In this document: one piece after another, positions 34,101 to 45,264 of the stretch
How positions within the stretch are numbered: the first letter of the stretch is position 1
Layout: each line of letters starts with the position of its first letter
Source of the DNA: Brachypodium distachyon
Taxonomy: Eukaryota; Streptophyta; Magnoliopsida; Poales; Poaceae
Assembly: GCF_000005505.3 (NCBI RefSeq)
Contig: NC_016135.3
Span: 20,616,613-20,680,612 of the forward strand
Reading direction: 5' to 3'
DNA: 64,000 nt
The notes under the pieces: generated by a model
Databases searched by the model: none
What the model was told of the DNA's origin: nothing
Seen by the model: the letters and a program-made list of their open reading frames with translations, nothing else
Translations under genes and position numbers: made by a program

Positions 34101-35190
34101 GAGTGAGTTCCATTTTTTACCCCCTCTTTTGAAACTTTTTGACACAATCTACCCTATTTAAGGGCATTTCCAAAATTATACCCCATTTAAACAAACCTTT
34201 GCCAATAATTACCCCATTTAATATTTTTTTCCCAAATCTGAGCCTTCGGGTTCGGTTTTCTTCTGTCTCCATGCTTATTTTTAGTGAGAGAGCATTTCAG
34301 GCTCCATGCAGACCTGCGCGGGCGTGACTTGGGCCGTGAATCCCGGATTCAGTACATAGCCATCCAAAAGTGCCCAACGTGAGCCCTGCCCACAATTCCC
34401 CGTCGATTGCATCCATCTTCTCCTCTCTTCCTTCCAGCGGCATCCACTGACAAGGGAGTACTTGCTTGAGCTCACAATGTCCTGACATGAAAAGTAGATT
34501 AGCCACACCACAAACTAAACACTACACCAGCAGGAATAAAGTTTGAGAAACCCCAAAATCCAATGATATGCGTCAGTCCTCTCTTCGTGACCACAATCCC
34601 CAAATCACCAACGAAATCAGAGATGAAATACGTTAAGGAGATGGAAAGGGAAAGGAAACGAGGCGGACGAATGGACCTTCCACGAAGAATCGCAATTCCT
34701 GGAATATATGGGGAGCTACGGAATTGCCAATCCCACTGGCTTCCGTTTCGCTGGCGACCTCGGCCGCGCCATCTGAGTGCAGGCCTGGAGAAACACCGAG
34801 TTGAACCCGGCTCAGCACCCGCGGTGGCTGTTTTCTCCGCAGTCGTTGCAGCCTAACCCTAGCCCGTGAGAGACAGACAGAACGAACGAGAAAGAGATAC
34901 AGAGAAAGACGAACCGGGCAAGCCCAGGTCGGATCGAACCGAACAAAACTGGCGCCTGACCTGAACCTGGCAGAATCGGGCGGTTCGGCCCCAAAGGCCA
35001 GCGTGGCACGCCACGTAGGCCTGAAAAGGGGCCCCCACTCACCAGGAAATGCCTGATTTGGGGGGAAATATTAAAAGGGGTAATTAGCGGCAAAGGTTTG
35101 GTTAAATGGGGTACAATTTTGGAAATTCGCTTAAATGGGGTAGATCGTGTCAAAAAGTTTTAAAGAGGGGGTAAAAAATGGAATTCACTC
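34101..35190. mobile_element. Mutator-like element with long terminal inverted repeats
   Basis: The left end begins GAGTGAGTTCCATTTTTTAC. The right end, reversed, begins GAGTGAATTCCATTTTTTAC. Similarity between the ends continues for about 120 bp, including TTTGACACxATCTACCC and CCAAAATTxTACCCCATTT. The flanks TTTTTTAAG (34092-34100) and TTTTTTAAA (35191-35199) are a 9-bp target duplication with one mismatch. Copy B is uninterrupted here (about 47350). The 1,090-bp element has no transposase; its GC-richer middle (about 34250-35000) could be captured host sequence, so it is a Pack-MULE candidate. Confidence 0.85.
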
Positions 35191-35886
35191 TTTTTTAAAC
35201 CTTTAAAGGTAGTTAACTTCGGGCAGGCACGAGTAGAGGTGTTGCCACTACAGTTTAACTGCGGTCACTTTACTAAGGCCTCGACAATATTTCATATTGC
35301 AAAGATTGATATCATGGACAAGAGTCTTCGAGATGTTTCATTAAACTTCTTGGTTATAGGTGTTAATTTGTAATTTCCTGGGTCAATAATCCAAACACTA
35401 TACCTATAAAGACTATGGAGTTTGAATAAAGCTACGGGTTATTCTAAAAGAAAATCAAGCCCCTATTTTTTCGAGAGATAATGGCCCTAGGGTTGCCTCT
35501 CGTTTTCTCTCTTCTTAATTACACGCAGATTTTTTCTGATGAGTGAATACCACGTCCTAACGTTTTGCATAAATTCTCAGAAACTTCAACAAATTAAGAT
35601 GGAGTACACATGATAACCTACAAGCGGGAAACTCTTGTTTCAGTTATTGTTCGGCGTTCTTCCTTCCGCTGCATGACCTAATTCTACGACGCTAGCTTCC
35701 AAACATGGCACGCTTTCTTTTACTTTTACTGAATGATATTCATTTTCATCGGTCACACATGGCATCTTTTTGGAACTTTATTAGGTAAATATTTTTCTAT
35801 CCGTATTCGCGCCCAACGCATTAATTAGAAGCGTGTCGACACGGCTATCCACAAACTAAAACGATCACAGGACACCCCCACATGCA

Positions 35887-36240
35887 ATGAAAAATATAAA
35901 ATGCTTCAATAGAGAAAACACCAATGCTTGGCCGTATCTGTGTCGCCAGCCACCATGCATGTTAACGCCTATCTGCCTACATGCCAGAGACATTGCTGAT
36001 TGGGATCATGACCTTGCTGATCTTGTCATTGACAAAACCGCCAATGTCTACCGCATCATTAAAAACAGCAACACCTTGTTTGTTAATGCCATCGACGGTG
36101 TGCATCTCGACTTGGTCATGCCATCGATCCAGTGCTTGAAGTTGGCTTCTAGGGCGGCCATCCAAGACATGTATCAACTCTCCTTCTTGGTGTTGAAGAT
36201 GTATTCGTCAAACCCTATGATCTCGTATTGCATACCTTGA
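35887..36240. other. Conserved open segment shared by copies A and B, unknown
   Basis: Both strands are open here and at 48162-48470 in copy B. The minus strand of both encodes a similar peptide around MHTVDGINKQGV, FNDAVD and ISKVMIPI. The plus strand also stays open. I do not recognise a family. It could be a captured exon or simply well-conserved duplicated DNA; no splice structure could be fixed. Confidence 0.25.
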
Positions 36241-36563
36241 TCTTCTTCTCCCTCTCTATCCATGTTGTCACTCTTCTCTCTCTCTCTCTCTCTAGGAGAT
36301 TAATTATAAGTGATGAGTCATCGCGATGGAACGGATTGAGAAGAAGGGGAAGGTGAAACCAGGTGTAATGTGAGGATTTTATGACTTGTAACACGATGAA
36401 GCACACCAGCTTAGCGATAGTTTGGAGGAGGGGCACGCGCGTATGAGGTGTCGACTATGGGGTATTTTCGATAGATCGTCACAGGCACAACCCTAGGCCT
36501 ACATAATGGAATCTCGGAAAAAGTTATGTGCCGACATAACGGAATGGAGGTAGTGCCCTATAC

Positions 36564-36731
36564 GGAACTACTCTGCGTACGACAGAAATCGTATGATCTA
36601 TGTCCGATGCCTAGGTGATCTATTGATATTTGCTTAGCCCGAAGGCCCAAGCCTAGGTGCCACGGTGGATTTTGCTAAGCTTGCTAGCTATTCAAATCGT
36701 ATGATTTGTGTCGTACACATAGCACTGCTCT
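36564..36731. mobile_element. Small Mutator-type MITE in copy A
   Basis: Flanked by GCCCTATAC at 36555-36563 and 36732-36740, a 9-bp target duplication extendable to 10. Copy B has one undisrupted GCCCTGTA site at about 48794. The ends share GTACGACA-AAATC-TA-GAT in inverted orientation. Non-coding. Confidence 0.75.
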
Positions 36732-37055
36732 GCCCTATACCTGCGGGGAATTTATCTTTTTAAATATTCTTGTTCTTGTTGCATGATCACCTAATGCTAA
36801 CGGGATTCGAAAACGAGCTGCATGTTCTTTTATTGTGTTTTGCTATACATGTGTGATGTAAATTTATCGGTTGTGAGGTATTTTGCTGGGCCTTTAATTG
36901 GTAAATATTTTTTTATCAAAATAATTATTTTAGCAAATAAATGTAATTAAGGCCATTAGACAAATCTAGCAAGTGAGTGAAGACCCATTAGTCGGACCAC
37001 AGGGATAGCTACAAACCGTCTACTCAGAAATCCAGCACCAAACTTCCTGTCCCAC

Positions 37056-37740
37056 ATGTCAGGGTGGAGAAAGAAAAAAACCACACATCCCGCGAGTACG
37101 TCCGTCAGTCAGTCCCTAGCTTTTCTGTTCTCGGGCGAGGAAGAGCATCAGCAGGCTGTGGCGGTGAAGAAGGCTGCCGAGGAGAAGTTATTGGGGGTGA
37201 AGGAAGAGATCGTTTCGGAGAACGGGGAGGATCAGCAGCTAGCTGCCGTGGAGGTCCAGAAGAAGAAGAAGGCCAACAGGGCCATGGCCAAGGAGATGAA
37301 GCAGCCGGCCAGCAGTATCATGGACAAAGTACTGAAGAAGAAGTCAGCCATGCGCTTGGAATCTATAGAGAAGAAGAAGAAGAAGCCTGCTCGTCCTGTT
37401 GAGATCCCAGAGACGGAAGAGGTGGAGCCTGAGGAGGAAGCTGGGGTTGAAGGCGCTGAGGGCTATGTCGCAGCAGGCGAGCAGGAGAAGGAAGACGAGG
37501 AGGGCAGCAACAAGGAAGGAGAGGAGGTCGTGAGCACAAGGAAGTTTGAGGGCATCCTTGTGCTGACCAATCCGGACAAATACCAAGGACGACAAGAAAG
37601 TTGCAAACCAGACTCGGGCAAGCTTCAAGTCGCCGCTGCCATCGCGCCACCAATCGGACTACTGCAAGAACCATGGGGCGATCAACCGGCCGATAGACAT
37701 CGATCAGCTTTCTGACAGCGAGGGTGGCCATTATGGGTTT
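37056..37740 (+). pseudogene. Charged K/E-rich protein gene, copy A, decayed
   Basis: Homologous to the intact-looking ORF at 49419-50306. A deletion of about 530 bp removed the usual start and first exon part. What remains begins at EEEHQQAVAVKKAAEEKL (37139) and happens to be in frame with an upstream ATG at 37056. After LVLTNPD (about 37578) an extra A shifts the frame, so the C-terminal SFKSPL and HGAINRPIDIDQL segments lie in another frame. The usual stop codon TAG has become TAT. Function unknown. Confidence 0.75.
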
Positions 37741-38689
37741 TACCTCCGTATCATTTTCCTTCGAAAATAAGCATTTGAGTCTTAGATTCGTCTCACATGC
37801 AAGTCCAAACATAATAAGTCAGCTTGATATATTGCCTATTTACTTTATATATATATCTGCTATTTGATATAGCTAGTTTCATGATCAACATATTGTTTTA
37901 GTATATATACGTAGAATGGTCACCAACGCTATTTGGTCCCTAATTAAAGATATCTAGACTAACTTTTACCGACAATGGTCACTAAAGAAGAATATGTCAA
38001 TAGCTACCCAATATAACCAGTGACTAAAAGTAGAATCAATGGTTATGAAGCAGATGATGGCGACTAGTGGTATTTAGCAACCAAGGGATAGTTGGTAATG
38101 AAACAAAAGCATTTTACCACCGTGTATTTGGATGATGACTAGATATATCTTGTAACCAAGGGATGCTTAGTAACTAGAAACATTTAGTCACCATGCATCC
38201 ACCAATCGGTGTGAACTCTCGGAGTACGTTGACTAGGGGTCTTAGATGTTTAGGTTGAGGTCACCGCCACCCGCATTGCTTCGGTTGCACCGACAGTCCT
38301 TCGATGACAGGGGCAAAGCTCTCCATCTTCGATGTACGTGGATGGAAGTGAATTGCAGCATGAGGGTCAACAAGAATGGCCGCACCCATCAGGCCGGCTC
38401 TGAGAGTATGGTATTCAAGAAAAGAAGTAAACCCCGGCCCGCGGTACCCTAGAAGCGGGAAACTTGTGTTTATGTTCATTCTATTTTATCTATAATAAGT
38501 GTTATCTAACTTCCACGACTGCTCTTTTTTTTTCAAAACAATAATAAGCATATTTTTTTTTATCAAATGATGTGATCATACCAAATAAATGCAAGAGAAA
38601 CGAACAATTCTAGCAAGTGTGCCTGAAGCATGACTATCTACAGTTACTGGACCACAGTGGAAGCACCAACCATGACAGCTAGGCCCCGC

Positions 38690-41600
38690 ATACTACGAAT
38701 TGCTCTATTTCTGAGGACTCTAATGGAGGAAGAATTTCTATTTTAACAAGTCTTTCTATTCCCCCCTCGAAATATGGCCTAAACGACAGTGCCATAATTT
38801 CGATGATTCATGAGTCCTCTTTCTTTTCTTTTGTACTTTCTCTGACGCGGCAACATGTTCATTCACTTTACACACAAAATATACCTTTTCATGTATGGAT
38901 AATAAATAAAGCTCATTGTGAAGGAAGGCAACACCCACAAAATCATTATTAAACCATATGACACACTCACTACTACAGAATACCCCTTCCATGAACCCTC
39001 ACCAGTGGCGGTTATTTTCATTCAAAACATCACAGCCACTGGTGAGGTCACCAGTGGCGGTCATTTCCATGAAAAAAATCACCGCCACTGGTGAGGGTCA
39101 CCAGTGGTGGTCATTTTCATTCAAAAAATCATAGCCACTGGTGCGCACAGCCACCGGTGACCTCTTAGAACAGCCACTGGTGACCCCCCACCTACCAGTG
39201 GCTGTCCTAAGCGCGAACCCGCCACTCCGGAGACCGCTAAAATTTGCAAAAATCATAACTAATTCAAAACAAATCCAAACAATGTGATTCTTTTTGCTGA
39301 AGTCTTCATTTCTGTTCCTTAACACGTTGGAACAATAATATCACATGGTATTTCTGATAAAATATGATTTTCTATTTTTTAATGCAAAAAAGAAGTATTT
39401 TGTGAAGGAAGTACAATTTTTATGGTTCAAAATGGAACCTATGCAATTTTCACAGAACTAGACCATAATTATTTGGTTGTGTCCACAGGTTTTGAATTTT
39501 ATAGCTTTATTTATGCTTTTATCCAGTTAATGAATTTCTAGCGATTTTCCAAAAGTAATTCAAATTTGAACTACAATTGTGTGATAGTTTGTTCGTAAAA
39601 AATCGAAAAAAATCATTTTAAGGTACCCAAGTAATAATTATGTAAGATTCTTACAGGATGTTGAAATATTCAACACCATCCTATGGAAAGTTGTGCCGAC
39701 AATTTTCACCCCATCTTGCAAAAATTCTAATAATATGAAGCAAGTGTAAAAAAAAGTCAATTCTTTGGCATGGAATCCTTTTATGTGTACTAGTTGGCAA
39801 GAAAAATGATAAACTTGAATTTGAAAAATGTTTAGAAAAATCTTTCACAAAATGGACTATGAAGTATGAATGTTTATGAGTTTCAAGCCAAATGACTAAA
39901 GGCACGGCCATTTCTATATCATAGTTCATGATAATGAATCCAATTTTTGCACAAAGGTGCATCTTTGCATGCCCAACAATATTGTCAAAGAATTTAGAAA
40001 TTTGTAGTTATTAAAAGAAGTTTTTCATTTTCTAAACACAAAAGATGATGTATTTTGTGAAGCAAACTCTATTAATATGGGTCAAAATCGATCCCAATTT
40101 TCACACAAAATAGACTATCTATATAAAGTTATAAACCAATTCAATTATAATCCAAAATACAAGTATATTGTACTAAAAAGAAAAAAAGAAAATGAATTTT
40201 AGACCCTCCAATGGCGGTTTTGCAATAAAACCCGCCACTCGAGGTAGATTTTGTTCAGGTTGAAACTGTGATCCGTGTGCTGTAACCCGATTGGTCGAAG
40301 TGGGAGGACCCGGATCCGTGACGTGTAACAATCGCATCTGCTTATTCTCAAAATCGTGGGCGCCTCCTCTTTCTCCCGAGACTTCTTTCTCTCCCCCTAC
40401 CTAGACTTCTCTGTTCCTTCTATCTTTCCTCCCCCCGTGAGCTCTCTCCTCCCTCCCTCTCCTCTTCCTTCTCTCTTTCCTCCCCTCCGGCCTCCCTCTC
40501 CAGATCCGTGCCGCCCCTCCTCTTCTCTCCGAACAGGCGCCCGCCGCCTCTCCTCTTCTCTCCTCTCCGGTCACGCACCCGCCCCCCTCTGTCTTCTCCC
40601 AGGCCCACCTCCCACCTCCTGCGGATCCAGCCTGCCCCGGCCAAGACGTGTCCGGATTCGGCCTCCCCTGGCCTAGACGCGGTTGGATCCGTGCTCCACC
40701 GACCTCGATGCCCCGGCCCCGCCGCCGCCCAAGCGCCCCTGACCCCGCCTTTGCCGGATCCGGGCCTGCCCTGCCGCCGGGTAAGTTATCTCTCCCCCTC
40801 GTCTCTCTCTCTCTCTCAGTCACACTCCACTCAGTCACACTCTCCCTCTCTGCCGCAGATGACCGAGGAGGATGCCGCCGCACCGCCACCGAGGAGACGA
40901 AGAGGGCGCTTGCCGGAGGGTTTCCACGCGGCCGCGATGGGGGCCTGCGCCATGATTTTTTTTCCAGTTTGTTTATGTACAGATGTGTGATTTGATTTCT
41001 TGATTCATCTCGGTCTGTTCTATCGAGTTCATTAATCGATTTCGATTTGTAAATCCCATGGGAGCCGGCCGCTGGCCTGCTTTTTTTTTAAATCATGCAA
41101 ATGTTATCAGTGGCGGTGAATTTGCACCGCCATTAGAGATCACAGCACCAGTGGCGGTGCAAGGACCCGTCATTGCTGCTCACAGCACCAGTGACGTGTG
41201 GATGGTGGCGGGCGACATACCCGCCACCAACCCATTTTTTTTACAGCCACTGGTAGCATATTCTGTAGTAGTGACTTGCCATGTCCAAAATGACATTCAT
41301 AATCAACTTTGTCCAAACGTGATACACTAATCAAGTTTCTTTGTAATGAAGGAACATAAAACACATCTCTAAGCAGAATCGTGAATCCATCGGGAAGCTC
41401 CAAGGAGATGTCGCCGACAGCTTCAACGTCCGTTGGACTCCATTTGCAACTTCAATGCATTTTTCGTTTCTTTGCGTAGTCCGCGTCGAAAGGAATCCCT
41501 ATAAAGAATTTGCGACATGAGCAATTGCACCAGAGTCAATCCACTAAGTAGATTTCGAAAACTGTGTATACAAGGATTCATTTAGAAAGGAAATGGAGTT

Positions 41601-42068
41601 ATACCATTCTTTGTCATGATTGACTTTAGCCATTCTGGGCAATCTTTCTTGTAATGCCCAGTCTTCTTGCAGTGGAGGCATGTATCTTTGTCCACTGGAA
41701 AAGACTTTTGCTGATGCTGATGTTGCATGGGAGCTTTACCATGTGGCTTTGAAAGAGAACTTTGATTGCCTTGATTGAAGTTATTTTTCTTATTATCCCT
41801 CACATAGTTCAGGGAACCACCATATGACTACTTAATTCTGTCCTCTTCTTGCACACACATGGCTATAGTCTTTTCAATATCCCACCGCTCTGGTTGCATA
41901 TTGTAATTGACAACAAAAGTGTCAAACTTTTTTGGCAATGAAGCCATAACCAGATGAACAAGTATTGCAGGCTTAATCTCTAGATCAGCATCCATGGGCT
42001 TCAATTTAGAAGCCATGTTGCTCATCCCGAGGATATGCTCTCTTATGCCATGTCCTCCTCCTGTGTCG
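38690..42068 (-). mobile_element. Copia retrotransposon fragment (gag to integrase start), broken
   Basis: Read on the minus strand from 42068 down. A gag segment ([20 protein letters not shown]) comes first, then a CCHC zinc knuckle CLHCKKTGHYKKDC (about 41660). A protease active-site segment WIDSGAIAHVA follows (about 41515), then LRDVFYVPSLQRNLISVSRL (about 41350). The gag-pre-integrase segment LYLLSIHEK and KLWHCRLGHISRG lies at 38770-38910, followed by IERLVK and ILPPLE. Stops and frameshifts break it, including an extra G after HISRG. A CACTA element splits it at 38968-41273. Both LTRs are missing; its ends abut copies A and B of the segmental duplication. Confidence 0.88.
38968..41273. 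mobile_element. Non-autonomous CACTA (En/Spm) transposon
   Basis: The terminal inverted repeats CACTACTACAGAATA (38968) and TATTCTGTAGTAGTG (ending at 41273) are perfect over 15 bp. The target duplication is ACT (38965-38967 and 41274-41276). Subterminal repeats of CACCAGTGGCGG and its reverse lie at 38999-39200 and 41100-41250. Removing the element restores a continuous copia frame across the junction (GHGKCVIW). The 2,306-bp interior has no transposase. It carries a CT-rich, gene-like segment (40360-41000) with a plausible intron: donor GGGTAAGTTAT near 40780 and acceptor TGCCGCAG near 40858. Confidence 0.95.
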
Positions 42069-42510
42069 CCCCCCCCCCCACCTTCTCCCAACCCTCATCA
42101 TTCCTCCTCTCCTCCTGAACACAGTTAGAAAATCAACACCCGGAAGTGCCTCACGTTCGATGGAGGTGTTACGATTTTGTTGCGATAGGAGTAAATCAGG
42201 TGAGAATTAACTCTTAATCTACTAGTCCCACAGAATCAGATTAGTCTAATCGTAACATAATCGGAGTGCGAACTAACCATACAATCGACAACATTTGGCT
42301 CTATTGACAATTGCGTTAATTAACATAGCAGGCGCGCACCTCGGCCCACGTCGAACGATCCCGCTGCTCGCGGCCCTCTTCCTCCTCTTGGTTGTCCCGC
42401 GCCGGGCGGTGGCTCCTCCGCGCCTCGTCGCCGCCGTCGTCCCACTCCCGCGGGGAACCTTCCACGGCGTCGATCGCCACCTTGACCAACCCCTTGATGA
42501 GCCCCTCCAT
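42069..42510 (-). pseudogene. 5' fragment of the EndoU gene (copy B)
   Basis: Exon 1 is present (42510-42340, MEGLIKGLVKVAIDAVEG onward), with the same GTGCGCG donor as the parent. About 240 bp containing exon 2 are deleted by direct joining at a short ACAA match. Exon 3 is cut off in a C-run near 42069, where copia gag sequence begins. The nuclease domain is absent, so it cannot encode an EndoU enzyme. Confidence 0.85.
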
Positions 42511-42802
42511 GGAGTGGAAGCGGAGGTGGATCCGACTGGCTGTTTGCTTGTTGGGATCTGGGTGAGGGAGGGGTGGGGGAGATTAGGAAGGCTTAAGCTC
42601 GGAGGGTGCGCCGTGGGTGGACTAGTCGGGTGGTTGAGGAAGGATTTGCACGTGGTGATCGCCGATTCGGTGGGTGGAGTACTGTGGATGGCCGACGACG
42701 ATGAGCTAGTAGTATCCTGTTCGATAATTAACCGCTGCCGACAGCAGGGTCCAGTTCACCGCGTGGGAACTTGCCAACCTCCAGCGAGTCACTGCGTTGG
42801 CT

Positions 42803-43505
42803 GCCGTGACCCGTCTTGGGCCGTGCCTGGGTCTTAGCCTCGAGCCCGCGGGCCGGCACGGCACGGCCCGTTTAACATTTTTTTTTTATTTTCTACAGCC
42901 CACGAGAGGGAAATCAGGACATCACAAAATATTTGCAGAGGTACAGACTTGAACACGGGATCTCCACCTCAATAGCAAGTGGCCTGACGAGTTGACCACG
43001 TGATGTTTTGTGCCTAATACTAGTGTGCGGCCTTTTTGTATGCTTATTTGGTCGAAAAAAGTTAATTGGGCTGCAACTGGACCGCTACTAACGGTGAGGC
43101 CCACCGTGCTAAACGGGCCTGGGCCGGCCCGACCGGGCTCGTGTGCCGTGCCTGGGCTGGGGTTTCGCCAGAACCGGCCGGCACGGCACGGCCCGTTTAT
43201 CGGTGGGCCTCACGGGCCTGGGCCGTGTCGTGTCAGGCCCGGACCAGCCCGCGCTATAATGGAGATGCATGCATGCATATGGACAGTCGGCTTGGCCAAA
43301 GCTGATAAGTACTAATCAGTTTGGGCGAAGCTGATTAGTACTTATTGGCTTGGGCGAAGCCGATTAGTAGTAATTGACTTCGGCCAGGCCGACTAGTGCC
43401 TGTCGGTTTGGCCCAAGCCGAGGCTGTCTTATTTTTTAAAATTTCTCGAACTGCATATTTTTTTTAATATTGATGAAAAAAATGTATTATTTTAAAAAAA
43501 TTAGC
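42803..43505. other. Copy B-specific GC-rich insertion, unclassified
   Basis: Replaces about 110 bp of copy A. Repeated GGGCCGTGCC, GGCACGGCACGGCCCG and reverse forms at 42815-42872 and 43110-43250 form inverted repeats of a kind seen at the ends of grass DNA elements. A minisatellite follows at 43287. No clean terminal repeat or target duplication was found. Confidence 0.4.
43287..43424. repeat. 29-bp minisatellite, about 4.8 units, each a hairpin
   Basis: Successive 29-base units begin TCGGCTTGG, TCAGTTTGG, TTGGCTTGG, TTGACTTCGG and TCGGTTTGG. Most units contain a short palindrome of type TCGGCTT...AAGCCGA followed by TTAGTAC-like sequence. Compensating changes are seen between arms (for example CAG/CTG and CGG/CCG). 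Confidence 0.75.
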
Positions 43506-43820
43506 CTGGACTGCCCATGTCAGTTTTTGTTCTTCTTTCTGCCCATGTCCATGTCCGGTTAGGCCCCATAATAAGTATACTGGACCTACAAGCCACGTTG
43601 GGCCATGCTTCCAATACACAAGATTGAATAAATCATGGGCCGACGAGCCCACCTTGGAGATTTATTCACGTGGTTACCATTTGTGCCTTTGTAGTGGAGA
43701 AAAAATAAGGTTTTGAGTAGCACATCGTCCCTTCAAAAAAACAAGTAGCACATCGTCTTCGTCTCGTCGGGATTAGCCGGTTCACCTCGCCTCCCGTCAT
43801 ATTGTCTTGGGGGTGTGGGG

Positions 43821-44417
43821 TCAGGCTGGGCGTTCGGGTTTACCCGATATTTCGGGTAGGGAAATTCAGGATATAGAAATTTCGGGTTTTCAAAAATGAT
43901 ACCCGAGTTTTACCTGGAAAAATGGTAACCCGATAATTCGCTACCCGATATTTCAGGTTCGGACTTCGGGTAATCCCGAATTACCTGCGGGACTGCGAGA
44001 GGTGGGGTGCCGTGGAGCTGGAGGTGGTCGCCGACTTCGCCGTGCCTCTCGCAACGTCGGCATGAAGCGAACTACTGCAGAAAACGGAGGAGGATGGGGG
44101 TCAGGGGAGTTGCAGCGGCTGCCAAGCTAACCAGGGCCAACTTGCTGCTGCTGCATGCGTGCTAGGTATAGGGGCAAAAGGAGAGCGTTCTTGGGCTGAG
44201 AGTAGCATGGGCCTGAGGTGAAAATTTTGTATTGGGCTGCTGCGCTCCCATAGGCTTTTAACTTAGTTCGGGGTGTTCGGTCAATTCGGGTACCGTACAT
44301 TCCTGAATTAAATTCGGACTTTCCTGTTTCAAACCCAAGTTACCTCCTGATATTCCGGGCTTCGGATCCGGGTTTTTCGGGTTCGGTTTTCGGGTGTCGG
44401 GTTTATGCCCACCTTGA
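43821..44417. mobile_element. hAT-like non-autonomous element
   Basis: The perfect 8-bp target duplication GTGTGGGG lies at 43813-43820 and 44418-44425. The ends TCAGGCTGGGCG and, reversed, TCAAGGTGGGCA are inverted repeats, followed by CCCGA-rich repeats on both sides. 597 bp with no coding capacity. Copy A lacks it at the matching place (about 33110). Confidence 0.8.
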
Positions 44418-44686
44418 GTGTGGGGGGAGGGGGGAGGCATCCATATCTATACCAATATATCAAATTGGAGTCGGTGGTGATGGTACGGGCATCGCAGTAC
44501 GTCCGCCCTCCCCGATCGCTCTGCTACGCTGCCCTCTCCTTCCCCTGCGCGCTCTGCCGCCGCCCTCCTCCCTTGTGCGTGCAGACTCCTCCCTATGTCC
44601 CTCCCTGACTTCCCTGCCCGTGCTTCCGTCGGATCTCGGCAGCGCGCGTGGCAATGAGAGGTGGAGTGGGCAGGGCGAGCGGTGCA

Positions 44687-45027
44687 CTACTGGGCGGAAT
44701 CGAGCTGGGCGACGATGGCGAGGAACTCCTCCTCGCGGCAGGGAAGCGGAGGCCACCGACCTGGCCGAATCCGAACTCCTCCGCCGCGAGCTCCATGAGC
44801 GCCCGGAACGCCGACTAGCAGAGGTAGCTCACGGGCACCACGAACCACCGCGCCTCTGCGCCCACGTACACCGCAAAGTACCCCCTCGGCACCGCCGCCG
44901 CCTCCTCGCCGGTGCCGTCGAGCAGCGCCGCCCGCTCCGCTGCCGCCTTGCTGCTCCTCCCGCCAACTAGCTGCCTCGGCGCCCGGAGGTTCGGGTACCC
45001 CATCATCATCATGGCTGGCTCTAGCAA
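44687..45027 (-). pseudogene. SAUR (small auxin-up RNA) gene, inactivated
   Basis: The minus strand encodes a SAUR-like protein from 45027. Its core is VPRGYFAVYVGAEARWFVVPVSYLC, followed by AFRALMELAAEEFGFGQ and GGLRFP, then REEEFLAIVAQLDS. A TAG at 44817-44815 replaces a codon where the family normally has Gln. One base is missing after GLRFP, so the last part is out of frame; its normal end is the TAG at 44689-44687. Intact SAUR proteins are small, intronless and promote cell expansion. A TATA-like box lies upstream at 45256-45264. The gene is inside the Helitron, antisense to it, so it was probably captured with its promoter. Confidence 0.88.
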
Positions 45028-45255
45028 GCTTCTCTCCCGGTCGATTGATTGATAGATCGAGAGAGTTCGAGACCAGTTAATTAATATCGCACCTCCTCTG
45101 AATCTCTGATCCTCCTCCTCTGATTGAAGCCCGAGAAAATAATGGCGATCTCTGCGTCACGGGCTTGGAGAGGAGGAAGGGATTAAGAGGAGGATTTGAA
45201 GAGGAGAGATCAAAGCATGTGAGGTCTGGGGCTCTTTGGCAGCAGGTACATCGAT

Positions 45256-45264
45256 CTTATATAG
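45256..45264 (-). promoter_or_regulatory. TATA box of the captured SAUR gene
   Basis: The minus strand reads GCTATATAAG, about 230 bp upstream of the SAUR start codon. Confidence 0.45.

Larger units (their letters stand above)
31765..38689. repeat. Segmental duplication copy A
   Basis: Aligns with copy B (about 42069-52615) in the same orientation. The shared order is: EndoU exon 3/intron, EndoU exon 1 and upstream region, the GGATTTGATGAG segment, a charged-protein gene and its 3' flank. Copy A alone has the insertions 33226-33830, 34101-35190 and 36564-36731. It has lost about 530 bp within the charged gene and most of that gene's 3' flank (equivalent to 50.43-51.89 kb). Its right end meets copia sequence at 38689/38690. 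Confidence 0.85.

Noticed and set aside
40356..40995. Open frames inside the CACTA element as host genes
   Set aside because: They lie in CT-rich element sequence between clear CACTA ends; no domain recognised, so I describe them as part of the element.
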